A DNA stretch of 64,000 nucleotides from Pelistega europaea (GCF_013133775.1 NZ_JABGBO010000010.1:37541-101540); one strand, 5' to 3'; positions 18,303 through 27,916 are shown, numbered from the stretch's first letter. Numbers and translations are program-made. Notes: generated from the letters alone by a model not told the origin.

Positions 18303-18327
18303 AAAAATGTCCACCTCCATAGTCAAA
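18303..18327. repeat. Dispersed 25-bp repeat, copy 2
   Basis: This segment repeats 12368-12392 with a single mismatch and in the same orientation. It abuts the fic C-terminal remnant exactly where homology to Fic proteins begins, as a junction sequence would. Confidence 0.6.
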
Positions 18328-18545
18328 TGAAACAAGAGGTTGCTTATTTGCAGCAGCATGATAGGGCTAGAATGGCACTTAAAGCCATTGTAGATATGCC
18401 TGATCACTACGCGGATAGAATTATCCGAAGTATGTTAGATAATAAGGGACAGCTCAGTCAGAAATTAAAAAAAGAGTATGAGTTTTTAGCCTCAGAGGGC
18501 GTATGGGAGGAAATGGTGGCGGCTGTTCAAGCAGTTTTTGGGTGA
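18328..18545 (+). pseudogene. Remnant of the C-terminus of a Fic-family protein
   Basis: The open frame runs from 18237, but recognisable homology starts at the ATG at 18328. The sequence DRARMALKAIVDMPDHYAD, then a IIRSMLDNKGQLS segment and a C-terminal MVAAVQAVFG, correspond to the last 70 or so residues of large Fic-family proteins. The nucleotidyltransferase core is absent. With 13048-13236 it gives both ends of the same family in the right order and strand around the iron module. It may still be translated as a small protein, but a remnant is more likely. Confidence 0.55.
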
Positions 18546-18699
18546 GATAGCGATAGAAAATGAAATCTTGCTAACAATGGGTATGTTTACAGTACCTTGA
18601 GCTTTGCCCACTATGTTATAGATTAAAAAACTGATACACCTCATGTAACTCTAATAATGCTATAATCAGGAGTTAATTTTAATTTTTCGATTAATTCCT

Positions 18700-21315
18700 A
18701 TGAAAACCGCAGAAATACGCTCAAAGTTTTTAAAGTTTTTTGAATCGCGTGGGCATACGATTGTGAAATCGTCGTCTTTGGTGCCTGCTAATGACCCTAC
18801 CTTGTTATTTACTAACTCTGGTATGGTGCAGTTTAAAGATGTGTTTACAGGCAAGGATACTCGCCCTTACCGTCGTGCGACGACAGCTCAACGCTCTTTG
18901 CGTGCTGGTGGTAAGCACAATGACCTAGAGAATGTAGGCTATACCGCGCGTCACCACACTTTCTTTGAAATGTTGGGTAACTTTAGCTTTGGTGATTATT
19001 TCAAAGAAGATGCCATCAAGTTTGCATGGGAATTATTGACGACTGTTTATATGCTACCTAAAGAAAAGCTTTGGGTAACTGTTTATTTTGAAGATGATGA
19101 GGCTTACGGTATTTGGAAAGACCAAGTAGGTGTACCTCCAGAGCGTATTATCCGTATTGGTGATAACAAAGGGGCACGTTATGCCTCTGATAACTTCTGG
19201 CAAATGGCGGATACAGGTCCTTGTGGTCCTTGTTCTGAAATCTTCTATGATCATGGTCCTGATGTGTGGGGTGGTCCTCCAGGATCACCAGAGGAAGATG
19301 GTGATCGTTATATTGAGATTTGGAATCTCGTATTCATGCAGTTCGATCGTGATAAAGACGGTGTTCTACATCCTTTACCTCATCCTTGTGTAGATACTGG
19401 CATGGGTTTAGAGCGTATCTCAGCGGTATTGCAACACGTGCATTCTAACTACGAGATTGATTTGTTCCAAAATCTTATCAAAGCCTCTGCACGTGAGACA
19501 GGTACGACTGATTTAAGCAATAACTCTCTTAAAGTCATTGCAGACCATATTCGTGCGTGTAGCTTTATGATTGTAGATGGTGTTATTCCCGGTAATGAGG
19601 GACGTGGTTATGTATTGCGTCGTATCATTCGCCGCGCATTGCGTCATGGTTATAAACTCGGTCAGACTAAGCCATTCTTCCATAAGTTAGTGGCGGATTT
19701 GGTTAAGGAAATGGGTGAGGCTTATCCTGAGTTGGTAGAGCAGCAAGAACGCGTAGCAGCGGTGCTTAAGCTCGAAGAGGAGCGTTTCCAAACCACACTT
19801 GAAAAAGGTATGAAAATTCTTGAGGCAGATTTAGAAGGTCTCAAGAAAGGAGATGTGTTAGATGGTCAAACTGTCTTTACGCTTTATGATACCTATGGTT
19901 TCCCATTTGACCTAACCGCTGATATTTGCCGTGAACGTGGTGTTGAAGTGGATGAAAAAGGCTTTGAAGCAGCGATGGATCGTCAGCGTGAAATGGCACG
20001 TGCGAGCGGTAAATTTAAAATGAATCAAAATCTGACTTATAACGGTCAGAATACGGATTTCCAAGGCTATGTAACTTTGGAAACAGAGGCTACTGTGTTG
20101 GCAATTTACCATGAGGGTACAGAGGTTCAAGAAGCAGCCGAGGGTCAAGACGTAGTTATTGTGCTAGACCAGACACCTTTCTATGCAGAGTCCGGTGGTC
20201 AAGTTGGTGATGCAGGCGCTTTGACTGGTTTTGGTAATGCTGTTCAAGTCTATGACACTCAAAAAATCACAGCGAATGTCTTTGGTCACTACGGCACAGT
20301 GAGTTTGGGGCATATCAAAGTAGGTGATGTTGTTCAAGCCCATGTCAATGTGGCTCGTCGCACTAGCATTACTCGTAACCACTCTGCTACTCACTTAATG
20401 CATAAAGCATTGCGTCAAGTCTTGGGTAGTCATGTTCAACAAAAAGGTTCGCTTGTTGATGCAGAGAAGACTCGCTTTGACTTCTCTCATGATGCACCAG
20501 TCACTCCAGCACAAATAGCTGAGGTAGAGGCGATTGTGAATGCTGAAATCTTAGCTAACACTGAGGTGCAAGCACAAATGATGGCGTTTGATGATGCTGT
20601 GGCTGGTGGTGCGATGGCCTTGTTTGGTGAGAAATACGGTGATGTCGTTCGCGTGCTTGATATTGGTTTCTCTCGTGAGCTTTGCGGTGGTGTTCATGTT
20701 AAACGCACCGGTGATATTGGTTTATTCAAAATCGTCTCAGAGGGGGGTATTGCATCAGGTATTCGTCGTGTAGAGGCAGTGACAGGTACGAATGCACTTA
20801 ACTGGTTACGTAATCTTAACGAGAGTGTTGTACAAACAGCGGCTTTATTTAAAGCAGCACCTGCTGATTTATTTGAGCGTGCGAAGTTGGCACAAGAACA
20901 AACTCGTCAACTTGAAAAAGAGCTAGCACAAACTAAAGATAAGTTAGCAAGTGCTATGGCAGCTGAACTTGTTGCACAGGCACAAGTTGTGAAAGGAACG
21001 AAGTTATTGGTGACTAAGTTAGATGGTGTTGATACTAAGTTCTTGCGTGAAATTGTGCCACAACTGAAAGATAAATTACTATCTGGTGTTGTCGTAGTTG
21101 CTACTGTAGTGGATGGTAAGGTCAGTGTAGCAGTTGGCGTAAGTGCAGATAAAACCACTGCTGTAAAAGCGGGCGAGTTGGTTGGCTTTATCTCTGAAAA
21201 AGTAGGAGGTAAAGGCGGTGGTCGTCCAGATATGGCAATGGGTGGGGGCACTCAACCAGAAGCTTTGGATGCCGCTTTGGCTGCAGTTCCTGCTTGGGTG
21301 GAAGGAAAACTCTAA
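18700..21315 (+). CDS. alaS: Alanyl-tRNA synthetase
   Basis: Charges tRNA-Ala and edits mischarged tRNA. The 871-aa protein has the class II catalytic domain ([34 protein letters not shown]), the editing domain with zinc ligands in HSATHLMH (around residue 562) and CGGVH (around 661), and the C-Ala domain ending with [15 protein letters not shown]. It starts with [25 protein letters not shown] sits at 18661-18666. The next gene starts directly after its stop codon. Confidence 0.97.
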   Translation: MKTAEIRSKFLKFFESRGHTIVKSSSLVPANDPTLLFTNSGMVQFKDVFTGKDTRPYRRATTAQRSLRAGGKHNDLENVGYTARHHTFFEMLGNFSFGDYFKEDAIKFAWELLTTVYMLPKEKLWVTVYFEDDEAYGIWKDQVGVPPERIIRIGDNKGARYASDNFWQMADTGPCGPCSEIFYDHGPDVWGGPPGSPEEDGDRYIEIWNLVFMQFDRDKDGVLHPLPHPCVDTGMGLERISAVLQHVHSNYEIDLFQNLIKASARETGTTDLSNNSLKVIADHIRACSFMIVDGVIPGNEGRGYVLRRIIRRALRHGYKLGQTKPFFHKLVADLVKEMGEAYPELVEQQERVAAVLKLEEERFQTTLEKGMKILEADLEGLKKGDVLDGQTVFTLYDTYGFPFDLTADICRERGVEVDEKGFEAAMDRQREMARASGKFKMNQNLTYNGQNTDFQGYVTLETEATVLAIYHEGTEVQEAAEGQDVVIVLDQTPFYAESGGQVGDAGALTGFGNAVQVYDTQKITANVFGHYGTVSLGHIKVGDVVQAHVNVARRTSITRNHSATHLMHKALRQVLGSHVQQKGSLVDAEKTRFDFSHDAPVTPAQIAEVEAIVNAEILANTEVQAQMMAFDDAVAGGAMALFGEKYGDVVRVLDIGFSRELCGGVHVKRTGDIGLFKIVSEGGIASGIRRVEAVTGTNALNWLRNLNESVVQTAALFKAAPADLFERAKLAQEQTRQLEKELAQTKDKLASAMAAELVAQAQVVKGTKLLVTKLDGVDTKFLREIVPQLKDKLLSGVVVVATVVDGKVSVAVGVSADKTTAVKAGELVGFISEKVGGKGGGRPDMAMGGGTQPEALDAALAAVPAWVEGKL

Positions 21316-21555
21316 ATGGGTAATCCTGATTTTGCTGTAGAAGTGGATGCTTGTGGCTTGGTTTGTCCTTTGCCTTTGCTTAGGACAAAGAAAGCCTTGC
21401 AAGCATTAGAGAGTGGGCAAGTGGTTAAGGTCATCACAACGGATAAAAATGCTGTTGGTGACTTTCAGGCATTTGCCAAGCAAACAGGGCATCTTATTCT
21501 GAGCCAAGATTCCGTTGATAATGAACATATTGTGCATTTTATCCAAAAACGTTAA
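21316..21555 (+). CDS. TusA-family sulfurtransferase
   Basis: A 79-aa SirA/TusA fold protein with the signature CGLVCPLPLL; Cys17 in the CPxP motif is the persulfide carrier. The family passes sulfur to tRNA thiolation (mnm5s2U) or to other acceptors. The ATG follows the alaS stop codon with no gap, so it is translationally coupled to alaS. Whether it is the true TusA or one of the YedF/YeeD relatives cannot be settled. Confidence 0.88.
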   Translation: MGNPDFAVEVDACGLVCPLPLLRTKKALQALESGQVVKVITTDKNAVGDFQAFAKQTGHLILSQDSVDNEHIVHFIQKR

Positions 21556-21643
21556 GTATGGATTTGTGTACTAATATGAGTGGATGCACTTCCTACTCAT
21601 TAAGGCCAGGTGCTTTTAAATTAAATTACTGTATATGTGAGTA

Positions 21644-21836
21644 GTAGTGCTATTGCCAGAGGGGCTTGTTGCTGGTGTATATACCAGTGATGGTTGGTAG
21701 TAGTGCTATTGCCAGAGGGGCTTGTTGCTGGTGTATATACCAGTGATGGTTGGTCGTAGTGCTATTGCCAGAGAGGCTTGTTGCAGGTGTATATACCAGT
21801 GATGGTTGGTCGTAGTGCTATTGCCAGAGAGGCTTG
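21644..21836. repeat. 56-bp tandem repeat, about 3.4 copies
   Basis: Units starting GTAGTGCTATTGCCAGAG begin at 21644, 21700, 21756 and 21812 (partial). Copies differ by a few bases (TTGCTGG or TTGCAGG, GGGG or GAGG). Each has a TATATA core between GGTG and CAGT. It occupies much of the 418-bp gap between the tusA-like gene and rpsP; no gene is visible there. Confidence 0.95.
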
Positions 21837-21973
21837 GTGAGGGTAGTGTTGTAAATAAGCGTGATTTTGTAAAAATCTCCTTCTCATGTATTGATTTATT
21901 CAGAAAAAACTTCTAAAATTACTCGTTTATTATTTTATTTGACTAACCTATTAACTAAAGAGGAATAACCCCC

Positions 21974-22219
21974 ATGGTGGTGATTCGTTTAGCCCGTGGT
22001 GGCTCTAAAAAACGTCCATTTTACAATATCGTAGCAGCTGACTCACGTAATCGTCGTGACGGTCGCTTTATTGAGCGTGTTGGTTTTTATAACCCAGTAG
22101 GTAACCCTTCTGTTGAGAACTTGCGCATCGCTTTAGATCGCGTAAACTACTGGACATCTAACGGTGCACAGGTTTCTGATGCTGTTGCTCGTTTGTTAAA
22201 ATCTTACCAACCAGCTTAA
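21974..22219 (+). CDS. rpsP: 30S ribosomal protein S16
   Basis: An 81-aa protein starting [20 protein letters not shown] with [20 protein letters not shown], diagnostic for S16, which binds 16S rRNA in the body of the 30S subunit. An AGAGG site precedes the ATG. It usually leads the rpsP-rimM-trmD-rplS operon. Here a strong terminator follows and rimM starts 305 bp downstream. Confidence 0.97.
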   Translation: MVVIRLARGGSKKRPFYNIVAADSRNRRDGRFIERVGFYNPVGNPSVENLRIALDRVNYWTSNGAQVSDAVARLLKSYQPA

Positions 22220-22344
22220 TTTGAGTGGGCTGTTGTCTGATGAAGTGAAGCAATAGCTTGGTGAGTTTAGTGATTGTTGATGAGCTAATCTCAAGGGCTG
22301 TTTTTTGAAATACTAGTCAGACTAGGTAGATTGAGTAGAATATG

Positions 22345-22377
22345 ACGACCGTTGGCGTAGGCTAACGGTCGTTTTCG
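22345..22377 (+). terminator. Strong intrinsic terminator or attenuator between rpsP and rimM
   Basis: ACGACCGTTGGC (22345-22356) pairs with GCTAACGGTCGT (22361-22372), one G-U pair, GTAG tetraloop, then TTTTCGTTT. It interrupts the conserved rpsP-rimM-trmD order and would uncouple the ribosomal protein from the maturation factor and the methyltransferase. The rest of the 305-bp gap shows no gene. Confidence 0.85.
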
Positions 22378-22524
22378 TTTAGGTGTTTTGCTAAAGCTCG
22401 TGCGTGTTTTGCATATACCTAAAACATAGTCTGTATATTAAAGGGCATGAAACTGGTATGCCAAAGTTGGGTGTAATCTATACGGCTATGCTGTTGAATA
22501 TAAGATGAGAATAGGGGTAGATTC

Positions 22525-23121
22525 GTGATAAATGCCATTCCAGAAGATTTAGTGGAGGTTGGGCGTATCGGTGATGCTTACGGTGTTCAGGGTATGATAC
22601 GTGTTGTTCCATTTTCCGAACAAGAGACGATTCTATTGGATGTCAAACAATGGTGGTTGATGCGTACAGATTTACGTGGCAAGACGTTGGATGCTATGCG
22701 TGATGCACAATTAGTGCGTAGCCGTATGCAGGGTAGTGCCATTGTAGCTAAACTGAAAGGTATTGATGATCGCGATCAAGCACAAGCCCTTAAAGGGACA
22801 ACTGTTTATGTATCACGGGCTGATTTTCCTCAGACAGAGGATGATGAGTTTTATTGGGTGGATTTAATTGGTTGTGCAGTTTATAGCAATCATACTTCTC
22901 CAGAATCGTTGATTGGTGTGGTGGCGGAGGTGTCTGATAATGGGGCACATGGTGTGCTGCACGTGCAACGTCAATGTTTAAATGCTGCTGGTGAACCAGA
23001 AAATATGCTGACTGCCAAGGGGCGTGCCTTGATGACCCTTATTCCTTTTGTGAGGCAAACTGTGCCGGTAGTGGATTTAGATAAACGTTATATCCAAGCG
23101 GATTGGCCTGTGGATTTTTGA
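22525..23121 (+). CDS. rimM: Ribosome maturation factor RimM
   Basis: Assists 30S head assembly by binding S19. The 198-aa protein has the N-terminal barrel with VGRIGDAYGVQGMIRVVPFS and the C-terminal PRC-barrel with DDEFYWVDLIGCAV and ending LDKRYIQADWPVDF. It starts with GTG at 22525. Its last codons are part of a 28-bp tandem repeat that runs into the trmD start. Confidence 0.95.
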   Translation: MINAIPEDLVEVGRIGDAYGVQGMIRVVPFSEQETILLDVKQWWLMRTDLRGKTLDAMRDAQLVRSRMQGSAIVAKLKGIDDRDQAQALKGTTVYVSRADFPQTEDDEFYWVDLIGCAVYSNHTSPESLIGVVAEVSDNGAHGVLHVQRQCLNAAGEPENMLTAKGRALMTLIPFVRQTVPVVDLDKRYIQADWPVDF

Positions 23122-23186
23122 TTGTAAAAATTAGTCTGTGGATTTTTGATTGTAAAAATTAGTCTGTGGATTTTAATCGTAAAAAT
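23109..23186. repeat. 28-bp tandem repeat from rimM end to trmD start
   Basis: Units at 23109-23136 and 23137-23164 are identical, and a third, diverged and shorter one occupies 23165-23186. The first unit contains the last codons and stop of rimM, so the whole rimM-trmD spacer consists of copies of the rimM 3' end. Confidence 0.92.
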
Positions 23187-23954
23187 ATGCGTGTCGATGT
23201 TATTACCTTATTTCCTGAGATGTTTTCTGTGGTATCTGAATTAGGTGTCACAGGTAGGGCACATCAGAAAGGGATTTGGTCTTTAAAGACGTGGAATCCG
23301 CGAGTGTTTACTGAAGACGTACATCATACGGTTGATGATAGGCCCTATGGTGGAGGTCCTGGTATGGTGATGTTAGCAGAGCCTTTAGTGAAAACTCTTA
23401 ACGCAATTCGTGCCGAACATACCAGCTTGGGCTTACACCATCCGCTTTATCTTTTAAGCCCCGTCGGTCAGGTATTTAAGCAGGAGCAGGCACAGGCTTT
23501 AAGTCAAACCACAGGTTTTATCCTTTTATGCGGGCGTTATGAGGGTATTGATCAGCGCTTTATTAATCATTATGTGGATGGTCAGATTTCTTTGGGGGAT
23601 TTTGTGCTGTCAGGTGGTGAGATTGCGGCACTGGCGGTGTTGGACAGCATGGTAAGGTTATTGCCGGGAGTGTTGAATACTTTAGATTCAGCACTGCAAG
23701 ACTCCTTTCATGAGGCGCAGTCTGGCTTATTGGATAGCCCTCACTATACGCGTCCTGAGGTATTTGAAGGGGAGCCAGTGCCAGGGGTGTTGCTATCAGG
23801 TCATCATAAAAATATAGCCCAATGGCGGCGAGAGCAATCTTTACGATTGACTGCACAACATCGTCCTGATTTGATTAAATCAGCAAGAAATCAGGGATGG
23901 TTAAGTAAAAAAGATGAGCAGTTTCTAAGAGAGCTGTGTGTTGGCAATGAATAA
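23187..23954 (+). CDS. trmD: tRNA (guanine-N1)-methyltransferase
   Basis: Methylates G37 of tRNAs with a purine at 36, using AdoMet, which prevents frameshifting. The SPOUT knot motifs are [15 protein letters not shown] and [24 protein letters not shown] is also present. I take the ATG at 23187 ([13 protein letters not shown]), giving 255 aa, the usual length; a GTG at 23166 in frame would lie within the repeat. No clear ribosome site is seen because the upstream DNA is repeat. The C-terminal codons are duplicated downstream. rplS, the normal next gene, is missing. Confidence 0.95.
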   Translation: MRVDVITLFPEMFSVVSELGVTGRAHQKGIWSLKTWNPRVFTEDVHHTVDDRPYGGGPGMVMLAEPLVKTLNAIRAEHTSLGLHHPLYLLSPVGQVFKQEQAQALSQTTGFILLCGRYEGIDQRFINHYVDGQISLGDFVLSGGEIAALAVLDSMVRLLPGVLNTLDSALQDSFHEAQSGLLDSPHYTRPEVFEGEPVPGVLLSGHHKNIAQWRREQSLRLTAQHRPDLIKSARNQGWLSKKDEQFLRELCVGNE

Positions 23955-24070
23955 GGCCTAAATATTATTTGGGTTGAGTAAAAAAGATGAGCAGTTTCTA
24001 AGAGAACTGTGTATTGGCAATGAATAAGGCCTAAATATTATTTGGGTTGAGTAAAAAAGATGAGCAGTTT
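23904..24070. repeat. 73-bp tandem repeat copying the trmD 3' end
   Basis: Units start at 23904, 23977 and 24050 (the last is only about 20 bp). The first is the end of trmD plus its downstream flank. The second would still encode [17 protein letters not shown] and a stop, one residue changed from the gene. Past the repeat, 24070-24359 shows no gene. Confidence 0.95.
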
Positions 24071-24359
24071 TTGAAGAGGTCTTGGATAAGTCAAGGTGAC
24101 GGGTGGTTTTAGGTGGTGCTGTCTTGTGCTATCTTGGACAAGGTGGTTTATTAAGATAAAAGTGTATAGGATTCGGCATTTATGCTTTTTGAAGAGGTTG
24201 TGCCATGTTTTTACAGGGAAGATATGCCATTAGTGTTTGGTACTATGCGTTTTAGAAGGATTAAATCATATCTTGGGTAGAGAAAACTTGAAAATAGCGA
24301 ATTAATCACTATATAAGGTCTTGAAATTTTGTTAAAAATAAGTCAAACTATCGGGCACT

Positions 24360-24851
24360 ATGGATACAAAAGTACTTTTCGTTTGCATGGGTAATATTTG
24401 CCGCTCCCCAAGTGCGGTAGGTGTGTTGCGTCACCTAGTCCGTGAAGCTGGGTTGCAAAATCATATCAAAATTGATTCTGCAGGCACACATGATTACCAT
24501 ATTGGTGAGGCACCTGACGGACGCGCTCAGTTTGTTTGCCGCAAGCACGGTTATGACATTAGTGATATTCGTGCACGCCAAATTACGCTCGAAGATATCA
24601 AAGAATATGATTTGATTCTTGCGATGGATTGGGAGTGTCTTTCTTATTTACAGCAGATAGCCCCCCGTTATGAACATCATAAATTGATGCTGTTGATGCG
24701 TTATGCTAATGATTACGAGGAAGCTACCGTAGCAGACCCCTACTATGGTGGTGTCGATAGTTTTTTCCGCATGTTAGATTGTCTTGAGGATGCTTGTCAG
24801 GGCGTTTTTGAAGTGCTTAGTAAGCGAGTGACTCAATATCAAGTTGCCTAA
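24360..24851 (+). CDS. Low-molecular-weight protein-tyrosine phosphatase
   Basis: A 163-aa phosphatase. The P-loop CMGNICRS spans residues 9-16, with nucleophile Cys9 and Arg15, and the general acid lies in DPYYGG (Asp126). It hydrolyses phosphotyrosine. In bacteria such enzymes often control capsule or exopolysaccharide kinases, but no such genes are nearby, so the target is unknown. It stands alone, followed by a short hairpin at 24852-24870. Confidence 0.93.
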   Translation: MDTKVLFVCMGNICRSPSAVGVLRHLVREAGLQNHIKIDSAGTHDYHIGEAPDGRAQFVCRKHGYDISDIRARQITLEDIKEYDLILAMDWECLSYLQQIAPRYEHHKLMLLMRYANDYEEATVADPYYGGVDSFFRMLDCLEDACQGVFEVLSKRVTQYQVA

Positions 24852-24870
24852 GGTGCTATTAAGTAGCACC
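24852..24870. terminator. Hairpin after the phosphatase gene
   Basis: GGTGCTA and TAGCACC form a 7-bp stem with a TTAAG loop, starting at the base after the stop codon. No U-tract follows, so it is a weak candidate. Confidence 0.35.
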
Positions 24871-24921
24871 ATGAGACACGAGAGAATCTGCCCAATCCTC
24901 TTGCTTAAGCTTATAGCGGGG

Positions 24922-25071
24922 TCAATGTCCTGTTGGTGATTTCATTTGAATATTACCAAAAGCCCCTCCCACTGTACCGACAACACCATCAACAGAGGCA
25001 TTGGGGTCAAGGTAATGCTGGCATGCCTGTAAGCATAAACAACAACAAGTTAAGAATAACAGTTTTTTCAT
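24922..25071 (-). CDS. Small lipoprotein (49 aa)
   Basis: An ATG at 25071 opens a 49-aa protein, MKKLLFLTCCCLCLQAC, with a short hydrophobic signal and lipobox LQAC (Cys17). The mature part is about 33 residues and contains VDGVVGTVGGAFGNIQ, a glycine-rich stretch. It resembles the very small entericidin-like or orphan lipoproteins common in this group. It lies just upstream of recJ on the opposite side of that gene's stop codon, on the same strand. Confidence 0.65.
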   Translation of the reverse strand: MKKLLFLTCCCLCLQACQHYLDPNASVDGVVGTVGGAFGNIQMKSPTGH

Positions 25072-25115
25072 AAAGTAACCTTTTATGGTGATAGAAACAC
25101 TATTTTGATAATAGA

Positions 25116-26825
25116 CTAAGCTACTATTGCATGCTTTATCATTAATTGAGTATATACATTACCATTCCAGTAGTTGGGTACAAACTCATAGACTAATTCT
25201 ACTGTATCAGGCAATTCTTCTGGATGATTAAACCAAATTGCATCAAATACCATCCCTTCACGCATAACCTGTAGTTTTAAGTGCTTCTCTTTTAATAACC
25301 GTTGACTGCGAACTTGAAATATATCGCGAAATATAGGGCTAGGAAAACCTGCTCCCCACACGTATTGACTGAGAGTAATAGCTGTTTCTGCTGTGGCATA
25401 CTCTATATTTAAAGAACCATCAGTCTCAATAACTGGGGCAAAAACTGTTTTTCCACTAATATCGACTACAGCTTGATCAAAGGCTTTAGAAAAACGCTCA
25501 AAATCTTTTGCTGATATAGTTAATCCAGCTGCCATAGCATGTCCGCCGAATTTATGAATTAAATCAGGGTGTTGTTTAGAAACTAAATCTAAGGCATCTC
25601 GTAGATGAACATCAGGTACGGAGCGACCAGAGCCACGGATTTCACCATCATCACCAGGGGCAAAAGCAAGCGTGGGTTTCCAGAATTTCTCTTTAAGACG
25701 TGAGGCTACAATTCCTACGACTCCTTGGTGCCACTCAGGATGAAATACACAAATGGAGTGCTTTAATGAGAAATTTTCACTTTCAATCTCAATCAGTGCC
25801 TGATTACTCATTTCTTGTTCAATACTGCGACGAGTATGATTCCACTCATCGAGTTGTTGGGCTAAGGACAATGCCTCATCATAATCATCACTGATTAAGC
25901 AGCGAATACCGATACTCATATCAGCTAAACGACCGGCAGCATTAATGCGTGGCCCGATTTTAAAACCTAAATCCATGCTGTTGGCTTGTCTAGGGTCGGT
26001 GCCTGCCACATCAAATAATGCTTGAATCCCGGAGTGCATCTGACCTGAACGAATACGTGCAAGACCTTGAGTAACAAGGATACGGTTATTGCTATCTAGT
26101 TTAACAACATCGGCAACAGTGCCAAGAGCAACCAAATCAGCTAGCTTATCTAATCGGGGTTCAGGGTGTTGTTGATAATGACCTCGAGCACGCAATTCTG
26201 CTCGTAATGCCATCAGTGTATAGAAAATGACTCCCACCCCAGCGAGATTTTTAGATGGAAAGTTGCAGTCTTTTTGATTGGGATTAATGATAGCAATAGC
26301 ATCGGGTAGTTGATCGCCAGGTAAATGGTGATCAGTGACCAATACCTCAATACCCTGTTTTTTGGCTGCAGCGACGCCATCTACACTAGCAATGCCATTG
26401 TCCACAGTGATAATCATATCGGGTTTTACGGCATTGCGTGCCAACACGACATCAATCACAGCAGGAGATAATCCATAACCTGTCTCAAAACGATTTGGTA
26501 CCATAAAGTCTACTTTGGCACCAAGCATACGCAGACCACGCATTCCTACAGCACAAGCTGTGGCTCCATCACAGTCGTAATCAGCGACAATCAACAGCTG
26601 TTTACCTTGCTCAATAGCATCGGCCAAAATACGTGCACCTTTTTCAACTTGTGTCAGTAAAGAAGGGGCAAGAAGATGCTTCCATGATACTTCTGTTTGG
26701 GTAATGTCAGTCACTCCACGAGATGCCCAAAGGCGAGCCATAAAAGGGTTGATGCCTTGGGAAACGAGTTGTTGTTCAATCTCGGGGTGGACAGGACGAT
26801 TAGTAACTTGAATGGATGGCGTCAT
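25116..26825 (-). CDS. recJ: Single-stranded-DNA exonuclease RecJ
   Basis: A 5'-to-3' ssDNA exonuclease used in RecF repair, mismatch repair and base excision. The 569-aa protein has the DHH phosphoesterase core: ADYDCDGATA (81-90), VDNGIAS, TDHHLPGD (DHH at 165-167), GPRINAAGRL, and the DHHA1 motif GSGRSVPDVHLRD plus GGHAMAAGLT. An OB-fold C-terminus follows. It is transcribed together with the rpfE-like gene, which ends 29 bp upstream of its ATG. Confidence 0.96.
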   Translation of the reverse strand: MTPSIQVTNRPVHPEIEQQLVSQGINPFMARLWASRGVTDITQTEVSWKHLLAPSLLTQVEKGARILADAIEQGKQLLIVADYDCDGATACAVGMRGLRMLGAKVDFMVPNRFETGYGLSPAVIDVVLARNAVKPDMIITVDNGIASVDGVAAAKKQGIEVLVTDHHLPGDQLPDAIAIINPNQKDCNFPSKNLAGVGVIFYTLMALRAELRARGHYQQHPEPRLDKLADLVALGTVADVVKLDSNNRILVTQGLARIRSGQMHSGIQALFDVAGTDPRQANSMDLGFKIGPRINAAGRLADMSIGIRCLISDDYDEALSLAQQLDEWNHTRRSIEQEMSNQALIEIESENFSLKHSICVFHPEWHQGVVGIVASRLKEKFWKPTLAFAPGDDGEIRGSGRSVPDVHLRDALDLVSKQHPDLIHKFGGHAMAAGLTISAKDFERFSKAFDQAVVDISGKTVFAPVIETDGSLNIEYATAETAITLSQYVWGAGFPSPIFRDIFQVRSQRLLKEKHLKLQVMREGMVFDAIWFNHPEELPDTVELVYEFVPNYWNGNVYTQLMIKHAIVA

Positions 26826-26854
26826 GGTGGGTTTTATATGGATGGAAAGTAGTA

Positions 26855-27880
26855 TTATAGACTATCGTCTGCTACCCACCACTGTTTCCATGCGTTTTTA
26901 GAGGTCAAAAGATGTGATAAGAATGATTTTGGGGTTAGGGTGACAAGACGGTCAAAACCACATAATATAAAACGGTACCCTTGGTCTAAAAGGGGTATCA
27001 GCTGTTTATCTAGTTCAGGTAATTGTAATAACCATTTTTCCCAGTCTTGATGTAGGTGAGGGAAAAAAAGTGTGTCAATAAGTTGATAGCGGTCTGGTTG
27101 AGTAGAGGTATTATATCTACCAATTTGTGTAGTGGTATTCTGAGTCGCTTGTGTCAAGGTGTGATTGACAACTTTGGGGAGGGTAGAAGAAATATCGGTT
27201 AATGCTGCTCCACCATAAATCCACGCACTATTAATCGTTTTAAGACCTCGAGCTTCTCGTTCGATATTGACAGGATGGTGATGCCACACCATTTGTAGCT
27301 CACTGAGTACATTACGTAATGCGCGAGGCAGGTCACTCGGTGTTTGCCAATCATTAAGATGCCCAGTAGTAAGCAAAGCGGGACTCATAAGTGGCACGGA
27401 TGTAAGGTCCTCACTCATAGTGACAAGGGCGGTAGTCCCTTGGTGTGCTGATAGTGACAAAGGTCCCCCTGCCAGTAGTGCATGGGCGCTTTCAAATAAA
27501 GCATCACTTTCTGCTTCACGAATATTTAATTCTTCTGCTAAATATAGCGAGGCTGCATTTAACCCCATTTCAACATGTGTCAACTCCATCAAATAAATGG
27601 GTTGAGAGGGGTGAGAAATGCTAAAATCATGAGGACAACGCAAAGGGGCTAGTCCTGATGCATAAAAGCCATTACTCGCTTGATAACCTGCTTGGGAAAG
27701 TTGGTAATATTCAAAAGGAGTACAGCCTAGTTTAGCGATGTCTAGCCATTGTGGGTTTGCTTGATGTGTTTGCAGAAGGCGAGCAAATACTGGGGCTTGT
27801 TTTTCAATATAAGCCTCACTTGCTTTTGCGGTGATACTATGGGGGATAGCCCCTAAAATGACAATATCCATAGATGGCAT
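26855..27880 (-). CDS. RpfE-like conserved protein
   Basis: A 341-aa protein of a family often labelled phosphoglycerate mutase-related or RpfE. The recognisable motif is NIEREARGLKTINSAWIYGG, corresponding to the family pattern ending in WLWGGG. In Xanthomonas rpfE lies beside recJ in the rpf cluster, and the same pairing is seen here. Biochemical function is unknown. Recognition is from memory and from the recJ adjacency. It diverges from lolC/E. Confidence 0.7.
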   Translation of the reverse strand: MPSMDIVILGAIPHSITAKASEAYIEKQAPVFARLLQTHQANPQWLDIAKLGCTPFEYYQLSQAGYQASNGFYASGLAPLRCPHDFSISHPSQPIYLMELTHVEMGLNAASLYLAEELNIREAESDALFESAHALLAGGPLSLSAHQGTTALVTMSEDLTSVPLMSPALLTTGHLNDWQTPSDLPRALRNVLSELQMVWHHHPVNIEREARGLKTINSAWIYGGAALTDISSTLPKVVNHTLTQATQNTTTQIGRYNTSTQPDRYQLIDTLFFPHLHQDWEKWLLQLPELDKQLIPLLDQGYRFILCGFDRLVTLTPKSFLSHLLTSKNAWKQWWVADDSL

Positions 27881-27916
27881 TGTACCTTTATTTACAGAGA
27901 ATAGAAAAGCATTATC

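Noticed and set aside
24050..24070. A third full trmD tail
   Set aside because: Only about 20 bp of the unit are present, so it is a partial copy and codes for nothing.
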